Positions 1 through 8,454 of a stretch of 64,000 bases of DNA are shown here, piece by piece (the stretch's first letter is position 1; the number at the start of each line of letters is the position of its first letter). The notes beneath the pieces were generated by a model. It searched no databases, was not told where the DNA came from, and worked only from the letters and a program-made list of their open reading frames with translations. This DNA comes from CAG-791 sp963650385 (GTDB lineage Bacteria > Bacillota > Clostridia > Lachnospirales > Lachnospiraceae). The position numbers and the translations under genes are program-made. The DNA is taken from NCBI GenBank assembly GCA_963650385.1, contig CAVJLL010000006.1, positions 1 through 64,000 on the forward strand, read 5' to 3'.

Positions 1-10
1 CAAGCACCGA

Positions 11-80
11 GGCCTCGCAAGGCCCTGGACCCGGACATTCTCCGCCACCCTGTCGCTTGGCTGGCGAGTCTACTGTTACG
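11..80 (+). repeat. Dispersed intergenic repeat R1, copy 1
   Basis: This is a copy of a short repeat whose core reads CATTCTCCGCCACCCTGTCG followed by CTTGGCTGGCGAG and a tail close to ACTGTTACGA. Close matches lie near 6806, 21786 (inverted) and 36462, with a more divergent one near 19010. It sits just downstream of the hemW stop and is cut by nothing visible; its left flank is off the window. No ORF is associated with it. Confidence 0.7.
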
Positions 81-87
81 AGAATGT

Positions 88-1314
88 CTACACCAGAAAA
101 TCCGCCATCACCGTATTGCTGACATCAATGCCCGCATCGGTCAGGAACACGCGTCCGCCTGCCTCCTGCAGCAGTCCCAGCTCCCGGTACCTTCGGATCA
201 CCGCGCCGTAAACAGACTCCATCGATGTACCGAACCGGTTTTGAAACGCTTCGACAGAAACGCCTTCCATCCGGCGAAGTCCCAGGAACATGAACTCCTC
301 CATCTGATCCTGCTCCGACAGGTGCTCTGTGTCCTCGTACAAAGCAGAATCGGGGGCATTCCCCCACGGTACCTGCAGCGTCTCTTTCCGGTCCCTGATG
401 CTCTCGAGCCGCTCGCAGTACGCCGTCAAACTCCTCGTATGGCTCCAGCGCATGCCTTTCCACAGGGAGGCCGCTCCTGTTCCAAAGCCCAGATACGGGT
501 GCCCTGTCCAGTATCCGCTGTTGTGCCGGCTCTCATAGCCTTCCCTCGCATAGTTGGAAATCTCATACCGGTGATAGCCGTGCCCGGCCAGGATCTCCTT
601 CGTCCGGTGATACATATCCCGGTCCAGTTCCTCTTCCGGCAGCAAAGGGAGCGTGCCCTCCTCAGCCATCCGGTATAGCTCGGTGCCCTCCTCCAGAATC
701 AGACTGTAAGCGGAGATATGCTCTGGCCCCAGCGCGGCAGCCTCCGAAAGGGAATACAGCCACTCCTCCATCGTCTGCCCGGGAAGTGCTGACATCAGAT
801 CCAGGCTGATGTTCGCAAACCCGGCCTCCCGCGCCTGTTCAAAGCACTCCCGCGCCTGCCGGCTGCTGTGGATTCTCCCCAGGAGCCGGAGCTCCTCATC
901 CCGAAAGGACTGCACGCCGACGGACAGGCGGTTCACGCCTGCACGCCGATAAGCGGAAAGCGTCTGCATGCTGGCCGTCCCCGGGTTGCATTCCATCGTT
1001 ATTTCCGCATCCTGCCGGACGTCCCAGCATCCCCGAATGACATCCAGGAGCCCTTGCACCGCGTCTCCCGGCAGTAGGGACGGCGTTCCGCCCCCCAGAA
1101 AAACCGTGTCCACGGCAAGCCGGCCGGCCGATTCGTTGTTTTTGATCGCCTCAGCCGTTTCCCTGAGCTCCGCTTCAAGCGCACGCAGGTATCGTTCCTG
1201 CACATCCCTCTGTCCGGGGCCGGACAGGAAATCGCAGTACCGGCATTTGCGGACACAAAAAGGAAAATGCAGATACAGGCTCACCGCCTGCTCCGCATTT
1301 TCACCTGCTCTCAC
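88..1314 (-). CDS. hemW: HemW-like radical SAM protein (heme chaperone)
   Basis: A radical SAM protein of about 408 residues in the HemW family (formerly called coproporphyrinogen III oxidase HemN-like), thought to bind heme and a 4Fe-4S cluster and act in heme trafficking. The cluster motif CVRKCRYC lies about 20 residues from the start, followed by GGGTPSLLP and the typical ECNPG and GVQSF segments. A longer reading frame exists upstream, but it overlaps lepA. The chosen start is a GTG that shares four bases with the lepA stop, with GGAG seven bases before it. A second GTG at 1284, also preceded by GGAG, is an alternative. The lepA-hemW overlap suggests translational coupling. Confidence 0.9.
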   Translation of the reverse strand: MRAGENAEQAVSLYLHFPFCVRKCRYCDFLSGPGQRDVQERYLRALEAELRETAEAIKNNESAGRLAVDTVFLGGGTPSLLPGDAVQGLLDVIRGCWDVRQDAEITMECNPGTASMQTLSAYRRAGVNRLSVGVQSFRDEELRLLGRIHSSRQARECFEQAREAGFANISLDLMSALPGQTMEEWLYSLSEAAALGPEHISAYSLILEEGTELYRMAEEGTLPLLPEEELDRDMYHRTKEILAGHGYHRYEISNYAREGYESRHNSGYWTGHPYLGFGTGAASLWKGMRWSHTRSLTAYCERLESIRDRKETLQVPWGNAPDSALYEDTEHLSEQDQMEEFMFLGLRRMEGVSVEAFQNRFGTSMESVYGAVIRRYRELGLLQEAGGRVFLTDAGIDVSNTVMADFLV

Positions 1315-3152
1315 TGCTCGTCTCCGAGCTTGAGCACATTCATAAAGGCTTCCTTGGGGATTTCGACATTTCCCACCATCTGCATGCGCTTCTTGCCTTC
1401 CTTCTGCTTCTCCAGGAGCTTCTTCTTGCGCGATACATCGCCGCCGTAGCACTTGGCAAGAACGTCCTTTCTGTAGGCACGGACCGTCTCTCTTGCGATG
1501 ACGCGTCCTCCCACCGCCGCCTGGATCGGCACCTCGAACAGCTGGCGCGGAATCTCATCCTTGAGCTTCTCGCACATCTTCCGTCCGCGCTCATAAGCCC
1601 CTGCCTCATGCACGATAAAGGACAGCGCATCCACCGGCTCCTTGTTCACCAGGATGTCCAGCTTCACCAGCTTGGACGGCGCATAGCCCTTCAGCTCATA
1701 ATCAAAGGACGCATAGCCGCGGGACCTTGACTTCAGCGCGTCAAAGAAATCGTAAATAATCTCATTCAGCGGCAGCTCGTATTTGAGCACCGCCCGGGTT
1801 GTCTCGATGTAGTCCGTCGACAGATAGACGCCGCGCCGCTCCTGGCACAGCTGCATGATCGCACCCAGATACTCGGTCGTCACCATGATCTCCGCCGATA
1901 CAATCGGCTCCTCCATGTGCTCGATTTCCGAGGGATCCGGCAGGTTGGCCGGATTGGTGAGCTCCGTCATGGTGCCGTCGGTCCGATAGATCCGGTAGAC
2001 AACGCCGGGCGCCGTCGAAATAATATCCAGATCGTATTCGCGCTCCAGCCGCTCGAGAACGACCTCCATATGAAGGAGTCCCAGGAAGCCGCAGCGGAAG
2101 CCAAATCCCAGCGCCAGCGACGTCTCCGGCTCGTAGGAAAGACTGGCATCGGAGAGCTGGAATTTTTCCAGTGCGTCCTTTAAATCCGGGTACTTGGAGG
2201 TGTCCTGCGGATAGATGCCGGCAAAGACCATGGGCTGTGCCTTCTTATAGCCGGGAAGCGGCTCGCTGCAAGGAGCATCTGCGCAGGTCACGGTATCGCC
2301 GACGCGCGCATCGCGGATATTCTTGATCGATGCGGTAAAATAACCGACCATGCCTGCCGAGAGCTCGCTGCAGGGGATAAAGCGCCCCGGGCCAAAATAG
2401 CCCACCTCTACCACATCCTCCTCCGCGCCGCTCGCCATGAAGCGGACCTTCGTTCCCTTGCGGATCACGCCGTCCCGCACGCGGATGAACACGATGACAC
2501 CCCGGTAGGAATCGTACAGCGAATCGAAAATCAATGCCTTTAAGGGTGCTGCCGGATCGCCCGAGGGCGCCGGGATCTTCTTCACAACGCTCTCGAGGAC
2601 CTCCTTGATGTTGATGCCGTTTTTGGCTGAGATCTCCGGTGCATCCATCGCCTCAATGCCGATGACGTCCTCGATCTCCTGCTTGACCTCTTCCGGCCTT
2701 GCGCTCGGAAGGTCGATCTTGTTGATCACCGGGAACACATCCAGGTTGTGCTCCAGCGCCAGGTATACGTTGGCCATCGTCTGTGCCTGGATGCCCTGCG
2801 TCGCATCCACCACCAGAATGGCGCCGTCACAGGCAGCCAGGGAGCGCGACACCTCGTAGTTAAAGTCCACATGCCCAGGCGTATCAATCAGATTGAAGGT
2901 ATACTCCTGCCCGTCCTCTGCCTCATAGATCAGCCGGACCGCCTGCGACTTGATGGTAATGCCGCGTTCCCGCTCCACGTCGATGTTGTCCAGGACCTGG
3001 TTCTTCATTTCGCGCGCCGTCAGAACGCCCGTCAGCTCGATCATGCGGTCCGCCAGCGTCGATTTTCCATGATCAATGTGCGCTACAATGCAGAAATTAC
3101 GGATTCTGCTCTGATCCGCGCCGGACTCTTCCATATTCTTCAAATCTGCCAT
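1311..3152 (-). CDS. lepA: Elongation factor 4 (LepA), ribosomal GTPase
   Basis: A translational GTPase of about 613 residues that acts on the ribosome (back-translocation and initiation roles are described for the family). Visible motifs are the P-loop AHIDHGKST, switch II DTPGH, NKIDLPSA (G4), and the LepA-specific C-terminal domain, including GRVIARET and the basic end of the protein. Upstream in-frame codons extend the frame, but the start taken is an ATG with GAGG six bases before it. This overlaps the preceding pseudouridine synthase by 56 bases; an ATG at 3134 would shorten the overlap but has a poorer ribosome site. It is co-transcribed with hemW downstream. Confidence 0.95.
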   Translation of the reverse strand: MADLKNMEESGADQSRIRNFCIVAHIDHGKSTLADRMIELTGVLTAREMKNQVLDNIDVERERGITIKSQAVRLIYEAEDGQEYTFNLIDTPGHVDFNYEVSRSLAACDGAILVVDATQGIQAQTMANVYLALEHNLDVFPVINKIDLPSARPEEVKQEIEDVIGIEAMDAPEISAKNGINIKEVLESVVKKIPAPSGDPAAPLKALIFDSLYDSYRGVIVFIRVRDGVIRKGTKVRFMASGAEEDVVEVGYFGPGRFIPCSELSAGMVGYFTASIKNIRDARVGDTVTCADAPCSEPLPGYKKAQPMVFAGIYPQDTSKYPDLKDALEKFQLSDASLSYEPETSLALGFGFRCGFLGLLHMEVVLERLEREYDLDIISTAPGVVYRIYRTDGTMTELTNPANLPDPSEIEHMEEPIVSAEIMVTTEYLGAIMQLCQERRGVYLSTDYIETTRAVLKYELPLNEIIYDFFDALKSRSRGYASFDYELKGYAPSKLVKLDILVNKEPVDALSFIVHEAGAYERGRKMCEKLKDEIPRQLFEVPIQAAVGGRVIARETVRAYRKDVLAKCYGGDVSRKKKLLEKQKEGKKRMQMVGNVEIPKEAFMNVLKLGDEQ

Positions 3153-3846
3153 ATTCATCCTCACGCAGCCGGCGGTACTCCCCCGGCGCCAGTGCACGGT
3201 CCAGCTCCAACGGTCCAAACGTAAGCCGCGACAGTGCCGTCACTTCCTTTTCTCCTCCGAGGGCGGCCACCATCTTCTTGATCTGATGGAACTTCCCCTC
3301 CTGTATTGTTACGAGCACCTCATGCGGATTCCCGGAAGGAGCCTGCTCCATCCGCGCAGGAAGCGCCGTCAGATTCTCATCGTATTGAATGCCCGCCGCA
3401 AACCGGGCTGCATCCTCCCTCGTAAACGGAGTTCCCGAGGCCCGCACCAGATAGGTCTTCTCCACATGGAACTTCGGCGAGAGCAGGCGATGCGCCATGT
3501 CTCCGTTATTGGTGATCAGCAGGAGTCCTTCCGTGTCCTTATCCAGTCTTCCCACCGGGAAAAGATCGGTGCGCTTCCGCTCCGTGATCAGGTCCAGCAC
3601 GGTTTTCTGCTTCTTGTCCTCACTGGCTGAGAGCACCCCCGCGGGCTTATTCATCATGTACCAGACCTCCGGCTCGTATTCCCAGGTCTCCCCTCGGAAA
3701 ACAACGGCCGGATACGGCTCTTCCACAAGATATCCCGGATCATGGATCTGCTCACCGCCGATCAGCACGCCGACTTTACGGATCTCCTTTTTGATCTCGC
3801 TCCGCGTGCCGCCGCCAAGGTCTGCAAGAAACTTGTCAATTCTCAT
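3097..3846 (-). CDS. RsuA/RluB-family rRNA pseudouridine synthase
   Basis: A protein of about 249 residues with an N-terminal S4 RNA-binding domain (starts MRIDKFLADLG) and a catalytic domain with the motif GRLDKDTEGLLL, whose Asp is the family nucleophile. The family isomerises uridines in 16S or 23S rRNA. The overall length and sequence resemble RsuA (16S U516), but the exact target cannot be read from sequence alone. The ATG start overlaps the purF stop by 11 bases, so the two genes are probably translationally coupled. A longer frame reading into purF is an artefact. Confidence 0.88.
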   Translation of the reverse strand: MRIDKFLADLGGGTRSEIKKEIRKVGVLIGGEQIHDPGYLVEEPYPAVVFRGETWEYEPEVWYMMNKPAGVLSASEDKKQKTVLDLITERKRTDLFPVGRLDKDTEGLLLITNNGDMAHRLLSPKFHVEKTYLVRASGTPFTREDAARFAAGIQYDENLTALPARMEQAPSGNPHEVLVTIQEGKFHQIKKMVAALGGEKEVTALSRLTFGPLELDRALAPGEYRRLREDEYGRFEEYGRVRRGSEQNP

Positions 3847-5329
3847 GTTCCATCGCTTCCTGGTCCTCGTCCTTCCATTCCGAGGAGTGCTGTGCGAGCC
3901 ATTCGTCGGGAATCTTGTTCTCAAACCGGTCCTTTGACGTTTCGGACGGCACCTCGGTCGGGTACCTGCCGTCAAAGCAGGCCGCACAGAAGCGGTTCTC
4001 CGTGTCATTTCCTCCGGCCAGCTTCAGCGCATTCTCCACCGAGAGATATCCCAGGGAATCCGCCCCGATGATCTTCGCAATCTCCTCCACCGAATGGTGG
4101 CAGGCGATCAGATTTTCCTTGGAATCAATATCCGTCCCGTAGTAGCAGGGATTCAAAAACGGCGGTGCCGATACCCGGAAATGGACCTCGGTCGCGCCGG
4201 CCTCCCGCACCAGGCGCACAATGCGTGCGGAGGTCGTTCCGCGCACAATGGAATCGTCGATCAGCACCACGCGCTTGCCGCGAATGGTCTCCGCAATGGG
4301 ATTCAGCTTGATCTTGACCAGGTTCTCCCGCGCTGCCTGTCCCGGCGAGATGAAGGTTCGGCCGATGTATTTATTCTTGAGCATACCGATGCCGTAGGGA
4401 ATGCCCGACTGCCTGGAATAGCCGAGCGCCGCATCCAGTCCGGAATCCGGCACACCGATGACAATGTCTGCCTGTACCGGATGCTCAAGTGCCAGGAACG
4501 CACCGGCGCGGACCCGTGCCTTATGAACGGAGGCACCGTCAATGACCGAATCCGGCCGTGCAAAATAGATGTATTCGAACACGCACATGGACGGCTTCAC
4601 TTTACCCTCGTGTGTGTGAATGGAACGGAGGCCTGTCCGGTCGCATACCATGATCTCGCCCGGCTTTAAATCCCGCACGAGCTTGGCTCCGACTGCATCC
4701 AGTGCGCAGGACTCCGATGCAAAAACAACGCACCCGTCCGCCGTCTTTCCATAGCAAAGGGGACGGAAGCCGTGGGGATCCCGAACCGCGATCAGCTTGG
4801 AGGGCGACATGATAACGAGCGAGAATGCCCCGTGAATCCGGTCAATGACGCGGCTGACTGCCTCCTCAATGGAGGCGCAGTGCAGACGCTCTCTTGTAAT
4901 CAGATAGGAAATAACCTCGGTATCGGTTGTCGAATGAAAGATGCATCCCTCATTCTCCAGCTCCGCACGCAGCTCGTAGGAATTCACGAGATTTCCGTTG
5001 TGACAGAGCGCCATGCTGCCCTTTGTGTGGCGCACCACCACCGGCTGCGCATTGGCACGGTTGGAGACGCCGCTTGTAGAATATCGAACATGTCCCACGG
5101 CAATCTGGCCTTCTCCGAGCGAATCCAGATTCTCCTTGCGGAACACCTCGTGCACGAGGCCGAGGTCGCGGTGATAGCGGAACACGCCGTCCTCGTTCAC
5201 GGCAATGCCTGCTGCCTCCTGGCCGCGATGCTGCAGAGCAAACAGGCCGTAGTAGGCCAGCATCGGAAGATTCTGCTTGGTGGGGGACCAGATTCCGAAT
5301 ACGCCGCACTCTTCTCCGATTTTCTTCAT
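3836..5329 (-). CDS. purF: Amidophosphoribosyltransferase (purine synthesis)
   Basis: A 497-residue enzyme for the committed step of purine synthesis: PRPP and glutamine to phosphoribosylamine. It starts MKKIGEECGVFG. Cleavage before Cys8 would expose the N-terminal nucleophile Cys, as in Bacillus-type PurF with a short propeptide. The PRPP-binding motif VVLIDDSIVRGTTS is intact, and the C-terminal FCAAC segment fits the 4Fe-4S ligand pair of the Bacillus-type enzyme. It stands apart from other purine genes here. A hairpin with a T-run lies about 85 bases upstream and could be an attenuator. Confidence 0.95.
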   Translation of the reverse strand: MKKIGEECGVFGIWSPTKQNLPMLAYYGLFALQHRGQEAAGIAVNEDGVFRYHRDLGLVHEVFRKENLDSLGEGQIAVGHVRYSTSGVSNRANAQPVVVRHTKGSMALCHNGNLVNSYELRAELENEGCIFHSTTDTEVISYLITRERLHCASIEEAVSRVIDRIHGAFSLVIMSPSKLIAVRDPHGFRPLCYGKTADGCVVFASESCALDAVGAKLVRDLKPGEIMVCDRTGLRSIHTHEGKVKPSMCVFEYIYFARPDSVIDGASVHKARVRAGAFLALEHPVQADIVIGVPDSGLDAALGYSRQSGIPYGIGMLKNKYIGRTFISPGQAARENLVKIKLNPIAETIRGKRVVLIDDSIVRGTTSARIVRLVREAGATEVHFRVSAPPFLNPCYYGTDIDSKENLIACHHSVEEIAKIIGADSLGYLSVENALKLAGGNDTENRFCAACFDGRYPTEVPSETSKDRFENKIPDEWLAQHSSEWKDEDQEAMEHEN

Positions 5330-5413
5330 GCTGTTCTTTTCCTTCCTGTCAGACGATGTCCATGCGCCGCTCTCGGGCGCTGTCTGAAATCATGTATATC
5401 ATCATAATCCGTC

Positions 5414-5451
5414 AAAAAAAGCCGCTGCCCCGCCAATCCGGGCACAGCAGC
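5414..5451 (-). terminator. Hairpin with T-run upstream of purF
   Basis: On the minus strand, GCTGCTGTGCCC and GGGGCAGCGGC form a strong GC stem, followed directly by seven T. It lies about 85 bases before the purF start. It may terminate transcripts arriving from the J-domain gene, or act as an attenuator in a purF leader. The sequence alone does not decide. Confidence 0.65.
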
Positions 5452-5469
5452 TTAACTATAACATAGGAT

Positions 5470-5495
5470 AACTATTCAGAGCCAAGCAAATTTGC
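5470..5495 (+). repeat. Repeat R2, half copy
   Basis: Carries AACTATTCAGAGCCAAGCAA, the left arm of the R2 palindrome found complete at 26448 and 47319, but lacks the right arm. Confidence 0.55.
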
Positions 5496-5500
5496 ATAAA

Positions 5501-5545
5501 ATGAACGAGTAATGCTTGCCAGCCAAACGGTCGGGGCAGCGGCTG
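5501..5545 (-). repeat. Degenerate R1-like repeat
   Basis: Read on the minus strand, CGTTTGGCTGGCAAG matches the R1 core TCGTTTGGCTGGCGAG, and the flank TTACTCGTT resembles the R1 tail. The rest has drifted. Confidence 0.4.
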
Positions 5546-5825
5546 GGATGGAGGTGCTCATGTGTTCCTCGCAGGGATTCTCTGTGAATCGTGCTTCTTC
5601 ACCTGACGCCCGATCCGCGCAAACTCGTCCGTCCACGGGTCTTCCTGCGGAAGGCCCGTGTCTTGGACTCAAACACGCATGCGCTCCCGTCGGGCAGGTG
5701 AAGCCGCCCGCTTCATGAGAATCCGACTGCTCGTCACAAAATCACACCTTCCATTCCCGGCCGCTGCCCCTCACTTCGTCTCTACGCTTTACAGTTCAAA
5801 CGCCAATCAATGCTGTCCCTCACCT

Positions 5826-6659
5826 TCAGCTTGCCTTGCTGCGGTAGCATGCGGCCTGGAAGTTTTTGAGGCAGTCGACAGCCTCCGGGCTGAGCTTTCT
5901 GGGCACCAATACCTCCACCACGACGTACAGGTCGCCCCTTGCAGAGGGGTTCTGCCCCGACGGCATGCCCTTTCCGCGGATGCGGATACGGCTGCCGGAC
6001 TGCGTTCCTGCCGGAATTTTGACCATGATCTTCCCGCTCCCTGTATTCACCGGAGCCTCGCCTCCGAGGCATGCGGTAATAAAGGGGACGTGTACGGTTG
6101 TTGTCCGGTCGCCGGCATCCCGTGCCGCATTCTCCTGTGCTGCCGTGGCTCCGTCATCATAGGAGCTGTAGTGAAAGCCCCGATCCGATCCGTACGTGCC
6201 TGTTCCGCTAGAAAAACCGCCTCTTCCGAAGCCGCCGGCCCCTCCAAAGCCGGGCGAACCTCCGGAGAAGCCTCTGCCTGCGCCTCCGAAGAGGCTTTCA
6301 AACAGGTCGCTCATATCTCCCATATCGCCCATGTTACCGGACGAATAATAGGTGGTGCTGCCATCCGGCGAGCGGTAATAATGTCCGCGAAAGCCGCCCC
6401 GGTCTCCCGCTCCTCCGGAAGAAGCTCCCTGGCTCTGGTCAAACGCCGCCATTCCGAACTGATCGTACAGCTTTTTCTTCTCCGGGTCTGAGAGAACCTG
6501 ATAGGCCTCTCCGATCTCCTCGAATTTCTTCTTGGCCTCTGCATCTCCCGGATTGGTATCCGGATGATATTTTTTCGCCAGTTTCCGATATGCACTCTTT
6601 ATCTGTTTATTGTCAGCAGTTCTGGTCAGTCCCAGAACCTCGTAATAATCCCGTTTCAT
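5826..6659 (-). CDS. J-domain co-chaperone (CbpA-like, no zinc finger)
   Basis: A protein of about 277 residues. The N-terminal J domain (MKRDYYEVLG to about residue 70) has the HPD triad that stimulates DnaK. A glycine/aromatic-rich linker with GFG, GGFGRGG and repeated Ser/Tyr follows, then a C-terminal substrate-binding domain (VHVPFITACLGGE, GTQSGSRIRIRGKGMP). The four CxxCxGxG zinc repeats of true DnaJ are absent, so it is CbpA-like. The start chosen has AAAGGAGG ten bases upstream, which excludes a longer in-frame extension. A good promoter lies at 6708-6736. Confidence 0.88.
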   Translation of the reverse strand: MKRDYYEVLGLTRTADNKQIKSAYRKLAKKYHPDTNPGDAEAKKKFEEIGEAYQVLSDPEKKKLYDQFGMAAFDQSQGASSGGAGDRGGFRGHYYRSPDGSTTYYSSGNMGDMGDMSDLFESLFGGAGRGFSGGSPGFGGAGGFGRGGFSSGTGTYGSDRGFHYSSYDDGATAAQENAARDAGDRTTTVHVPFITACLGGEAPVNTGSGKIMVKIPAGTQSGSRIRIRGKGMPSGQNPSARGDLYVVVEVLVPRKLSPEAVDCLKNFQAACYRSKAS

Positions 6660-6707
6660 TGCGAAGCTGCCTCCTTTCTTATGGTCCATTCAGCCCTTCT
6701 TATGTTT

Positions 6708-6736
6708 GTTATATCACACGTAGAACAGATAGTCAA
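6708..6736 (-). promoter_or_regulatory. Sigma-A promoter for the J-domain gene
   Basis: On the minus strand, TTGACT and TATAAC are separated by exactly 17 bases, about 50 bases before the start codon. No CIRCE element is seen. Confidence 0.7.
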
Positions 6737-6805
6737 CGCATTCGCCCGTGGCAATGCCACGCCGCATACAGTATACTGAAGCTGTATATATGCCAACTAG
6801 CGACG

Positions 6806-6870
6806 GGTCCTCGCAAGGCCCCTGGACCGGACATTCTCCGCCACCCTGTCGCCTGGCTAGCGTTCGTACA
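6806..6870 (+). repeat. Dispersed intergenic repeat R1, copy 2
   Basis: Shares TCCTCGCAAGGCCC, CCGGACATTCTCCGCCACCC and TGTCGCCTGGCTAGCG with copy 1 almost base for base. CTAGCGAC at 6797 and GTCGCCTGGCTAG form an imperfect palindrome. It lies between the J-domain gene and the fucosidase. Confidence 0.7.
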
Positions 6871-6908
6871 GCAATCTATCTGCCACAGCAAGAGAGGGGA
6901 AACGTTTT

Positions 6909-8399
6909 ATGGAGTTTACATTTACGGATAAGGATACGTATTATCAGCACATTCGCGAGGTCATCGATCAGGGCCCGTATAAAGACGACTGGGATTCTCT
7001 GTCGATGTTTCAGATGCCGTCCTGGTTTGAAAAGGCCAAGTTCGGCATTTTCATTCACTGGGGTCTGTTCAGCGTGCCGGCCTTCAATAATGAATGGTAT
7101 TCCCGGAACATGTACGTGGAGGGAAGTCCTGAATTCGAGCACCACGTCAAAACCTACGGCCCGCAGAAGGACTTTGGCTACAAGGATTTCATTCCGATGT
7201 TCACGGCGGATCAGTTTGATCCGGATGCCTGGGCGGAGCTGTTCGCCGCTGCCGGTGCCAGATATGTGGTCCCGGTTGCCGAGCACCACGACGGCTTTCA
7301 GATGTATAAGAGCTTTCTGTCCCACTACAACGCCGTCGAAATGGGGCCCAAACGGGATATTCTGGGGGATCTGAAGACCGCTGTTGAGAAAAAAGGGATG
7401 ACCTTTGCCGCTTCCAGCCACCGGGCTGAACACCATTGGTTCATGGGCGTCGGCAAGCACTTTGACAGTGACATTAAGGAGCCGCTTTCCTGCGGTGATT
7501 TCTACTGGCCAGCCGAGGCGGTCCAGCCGGATCAGCAGGATCTGTTCGCCGTTCCCGCTCCCAGTGAGGAATTTCTCATCGACTGGGTGTGCCGAACCTG
7601 CGAGATCGTGGACCGCTACCACCCGCACATCCTGTATTTTGACTGGTGGATTCAGCACAATGCCTACAAGCCGTACCTGCGCACGATTGCTGCATATTAT
7701 TACAACACCGGCCTGAAGGAGGGATTCCCTGCTGCCATCTGCTACAAGCACGATGCACTTGCCTTCGGCTGCGGCATTGTTGATGTGGAGCGCGGCAAAT
7801 TTGCGGATGCGAAGCCCTACCACTGGCAGACGGACACCGCCATTGCCCGGAATTCCTGGTGCTACACCGAAACGCTGGATTACAAGAGCAGCCGTGAGCT
7901 CATCTGCTACCTTGCGGATGTCGTCAGCAAAAACGGAAGCCTCCTCCTGAACGTGGGACCGAAGGCCGACGGAACCATTGCCCCGCAGGACCGCCAGATC
8001 CTCACCGACATCGGCAGCTGGCTTGCGGTCAACGGCGAAGCCATCTACGACAGCAAGCCCTGGCGTTATTCTGAGGAGGGCCCCACAAGGGAGGTTGAGG
8101 GACAGTTCAGCGATGCATCTGCACCGGACTACACCCCGCAGGACTTCCGGTTCACGGCAGGGCACGGCGCTGTCTATGCCATCTGCCTGCGTTGTCCGGA
8201 GGACGGCCGCTTCACCATCTGTGCACTTTCCAAGAGTAAGGACCCCAATAAGCCAGCCTTCCACGGCATCATCCGGGATGTGCAGGTTCTCGGGTTTCCG
8301 GAAAAGGTCACTTATTCCGCGGACGAAGACGGACTGCATCTGGAGACCTGGAACGTTTCCAGCCGCTTCCCTGTGGTCATCAAGGTCATTACAGATTGA
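6909..8399 (+). CDS. Alpha-L-fucosidase, GH29 family
   Basis: A 496-residue glycoside hydrolase that releases alpha-linked L-fucose. Family signatures are the N-terminal PSWFEKAKFGIFIHWGLFS, VPVAEHHDGFQ, and ILYFDWW, where Asp245 fits the catalytic nucleophile position. GSLLLNVGPKADGTI closes the barrel, followed by a C-terminal beta domain. No signal peptide is seen, so it should act in the cytosol on imported oligosaccharides. AGAGGGG precedes the ATG by about nine bases. An AraC regulator follows on the same strand 55 bases later, suggesting a small unit. No fucose isomerase or kinase genes are in view. Confidence 0.93.
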   Translation: MEFTFTDKDTYYQHIREVIDQGPYKDDWDSLSMFQMPSWFEKAKFGIFIHWGLFSVPAFNNEWYSRNMYVEGSPEFEHHVKTYGPQKDFGYKDFIPMFTADQFDPDAWAELFAAAGARYVVPVAEHHDGFQMYKSFLSHYNAVEMGPKRDILGDLKTAVEKKGMTFAASSHRAEHHWFMGVGKHFDSDIKEPLSCGDFYWPAEAVQPDQQDLFAVPAPSEEFLIDWVCRTCEIVDRYHPHILYFDWWIQHNAYKPYLRTIAAYYYNTGLKEGFPAAICYKHDALAFGCGIVDVERGKFADAKPYHWQTDTAIARNSWCYTETLDYKSSRELICYLADVVSKNGSLLLNVGPKADGTIAPQDRQILTDIGSWLAVNGEAIYDSKPWRYSEEGPTREVEGQFSDASAPDYTPQDFRFTAGHGAVYAICLRCPEDGRFTICALSKSKDPNKPAFHGIIRDVQVLGFPEKVTYSADEDGLHLETWNVSSRFPVVIKVITD

Positions 8400-8454
8400 C
8401 GCTGCTTCCGCATAGGCCCCCGCTCTGAGGCCTTAAACCTGATTGGTGGTAAAT

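Larger units (their letters stand above)
5330..5825. other. Long gap between purF and J-domain gene
   Basis: About 500 bases without a convincing gene. It holds a hairpin plus T-run just upstream of purF, a half copy of repeat R2 and a degenerate R1-like copy. The minus strand from about 5545 to 5690 contains a short open stretch with a plausible protein-like composition (Trp-Thr-Asp-Glu-Phe and Gln-Val-Lys-Lys), but with no start signal. I see no purine riboswitch signature. The segment may be the remnant of a decayed gene. Confidence 0.4.

Noticed and set aside
5330..5470. Possible purine riboswitch before purF
   Set aside because: The conserved core and loop sequences of the purine aptamer were not found; only a simple terminator-like hairpin is visible.
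5472..5672. Short minus-strand ORF in the purF upstream gap
   Set aside because: No ribosome site, TTG-type start, spans repeats, and no recognisable family; treated as non-coding or decayed.
6876..8339. Long minus-strand frame opposite the fucosidase
   Set aside because: Antisense shadow; the plus-strand GH29 motifs are unmistakable.
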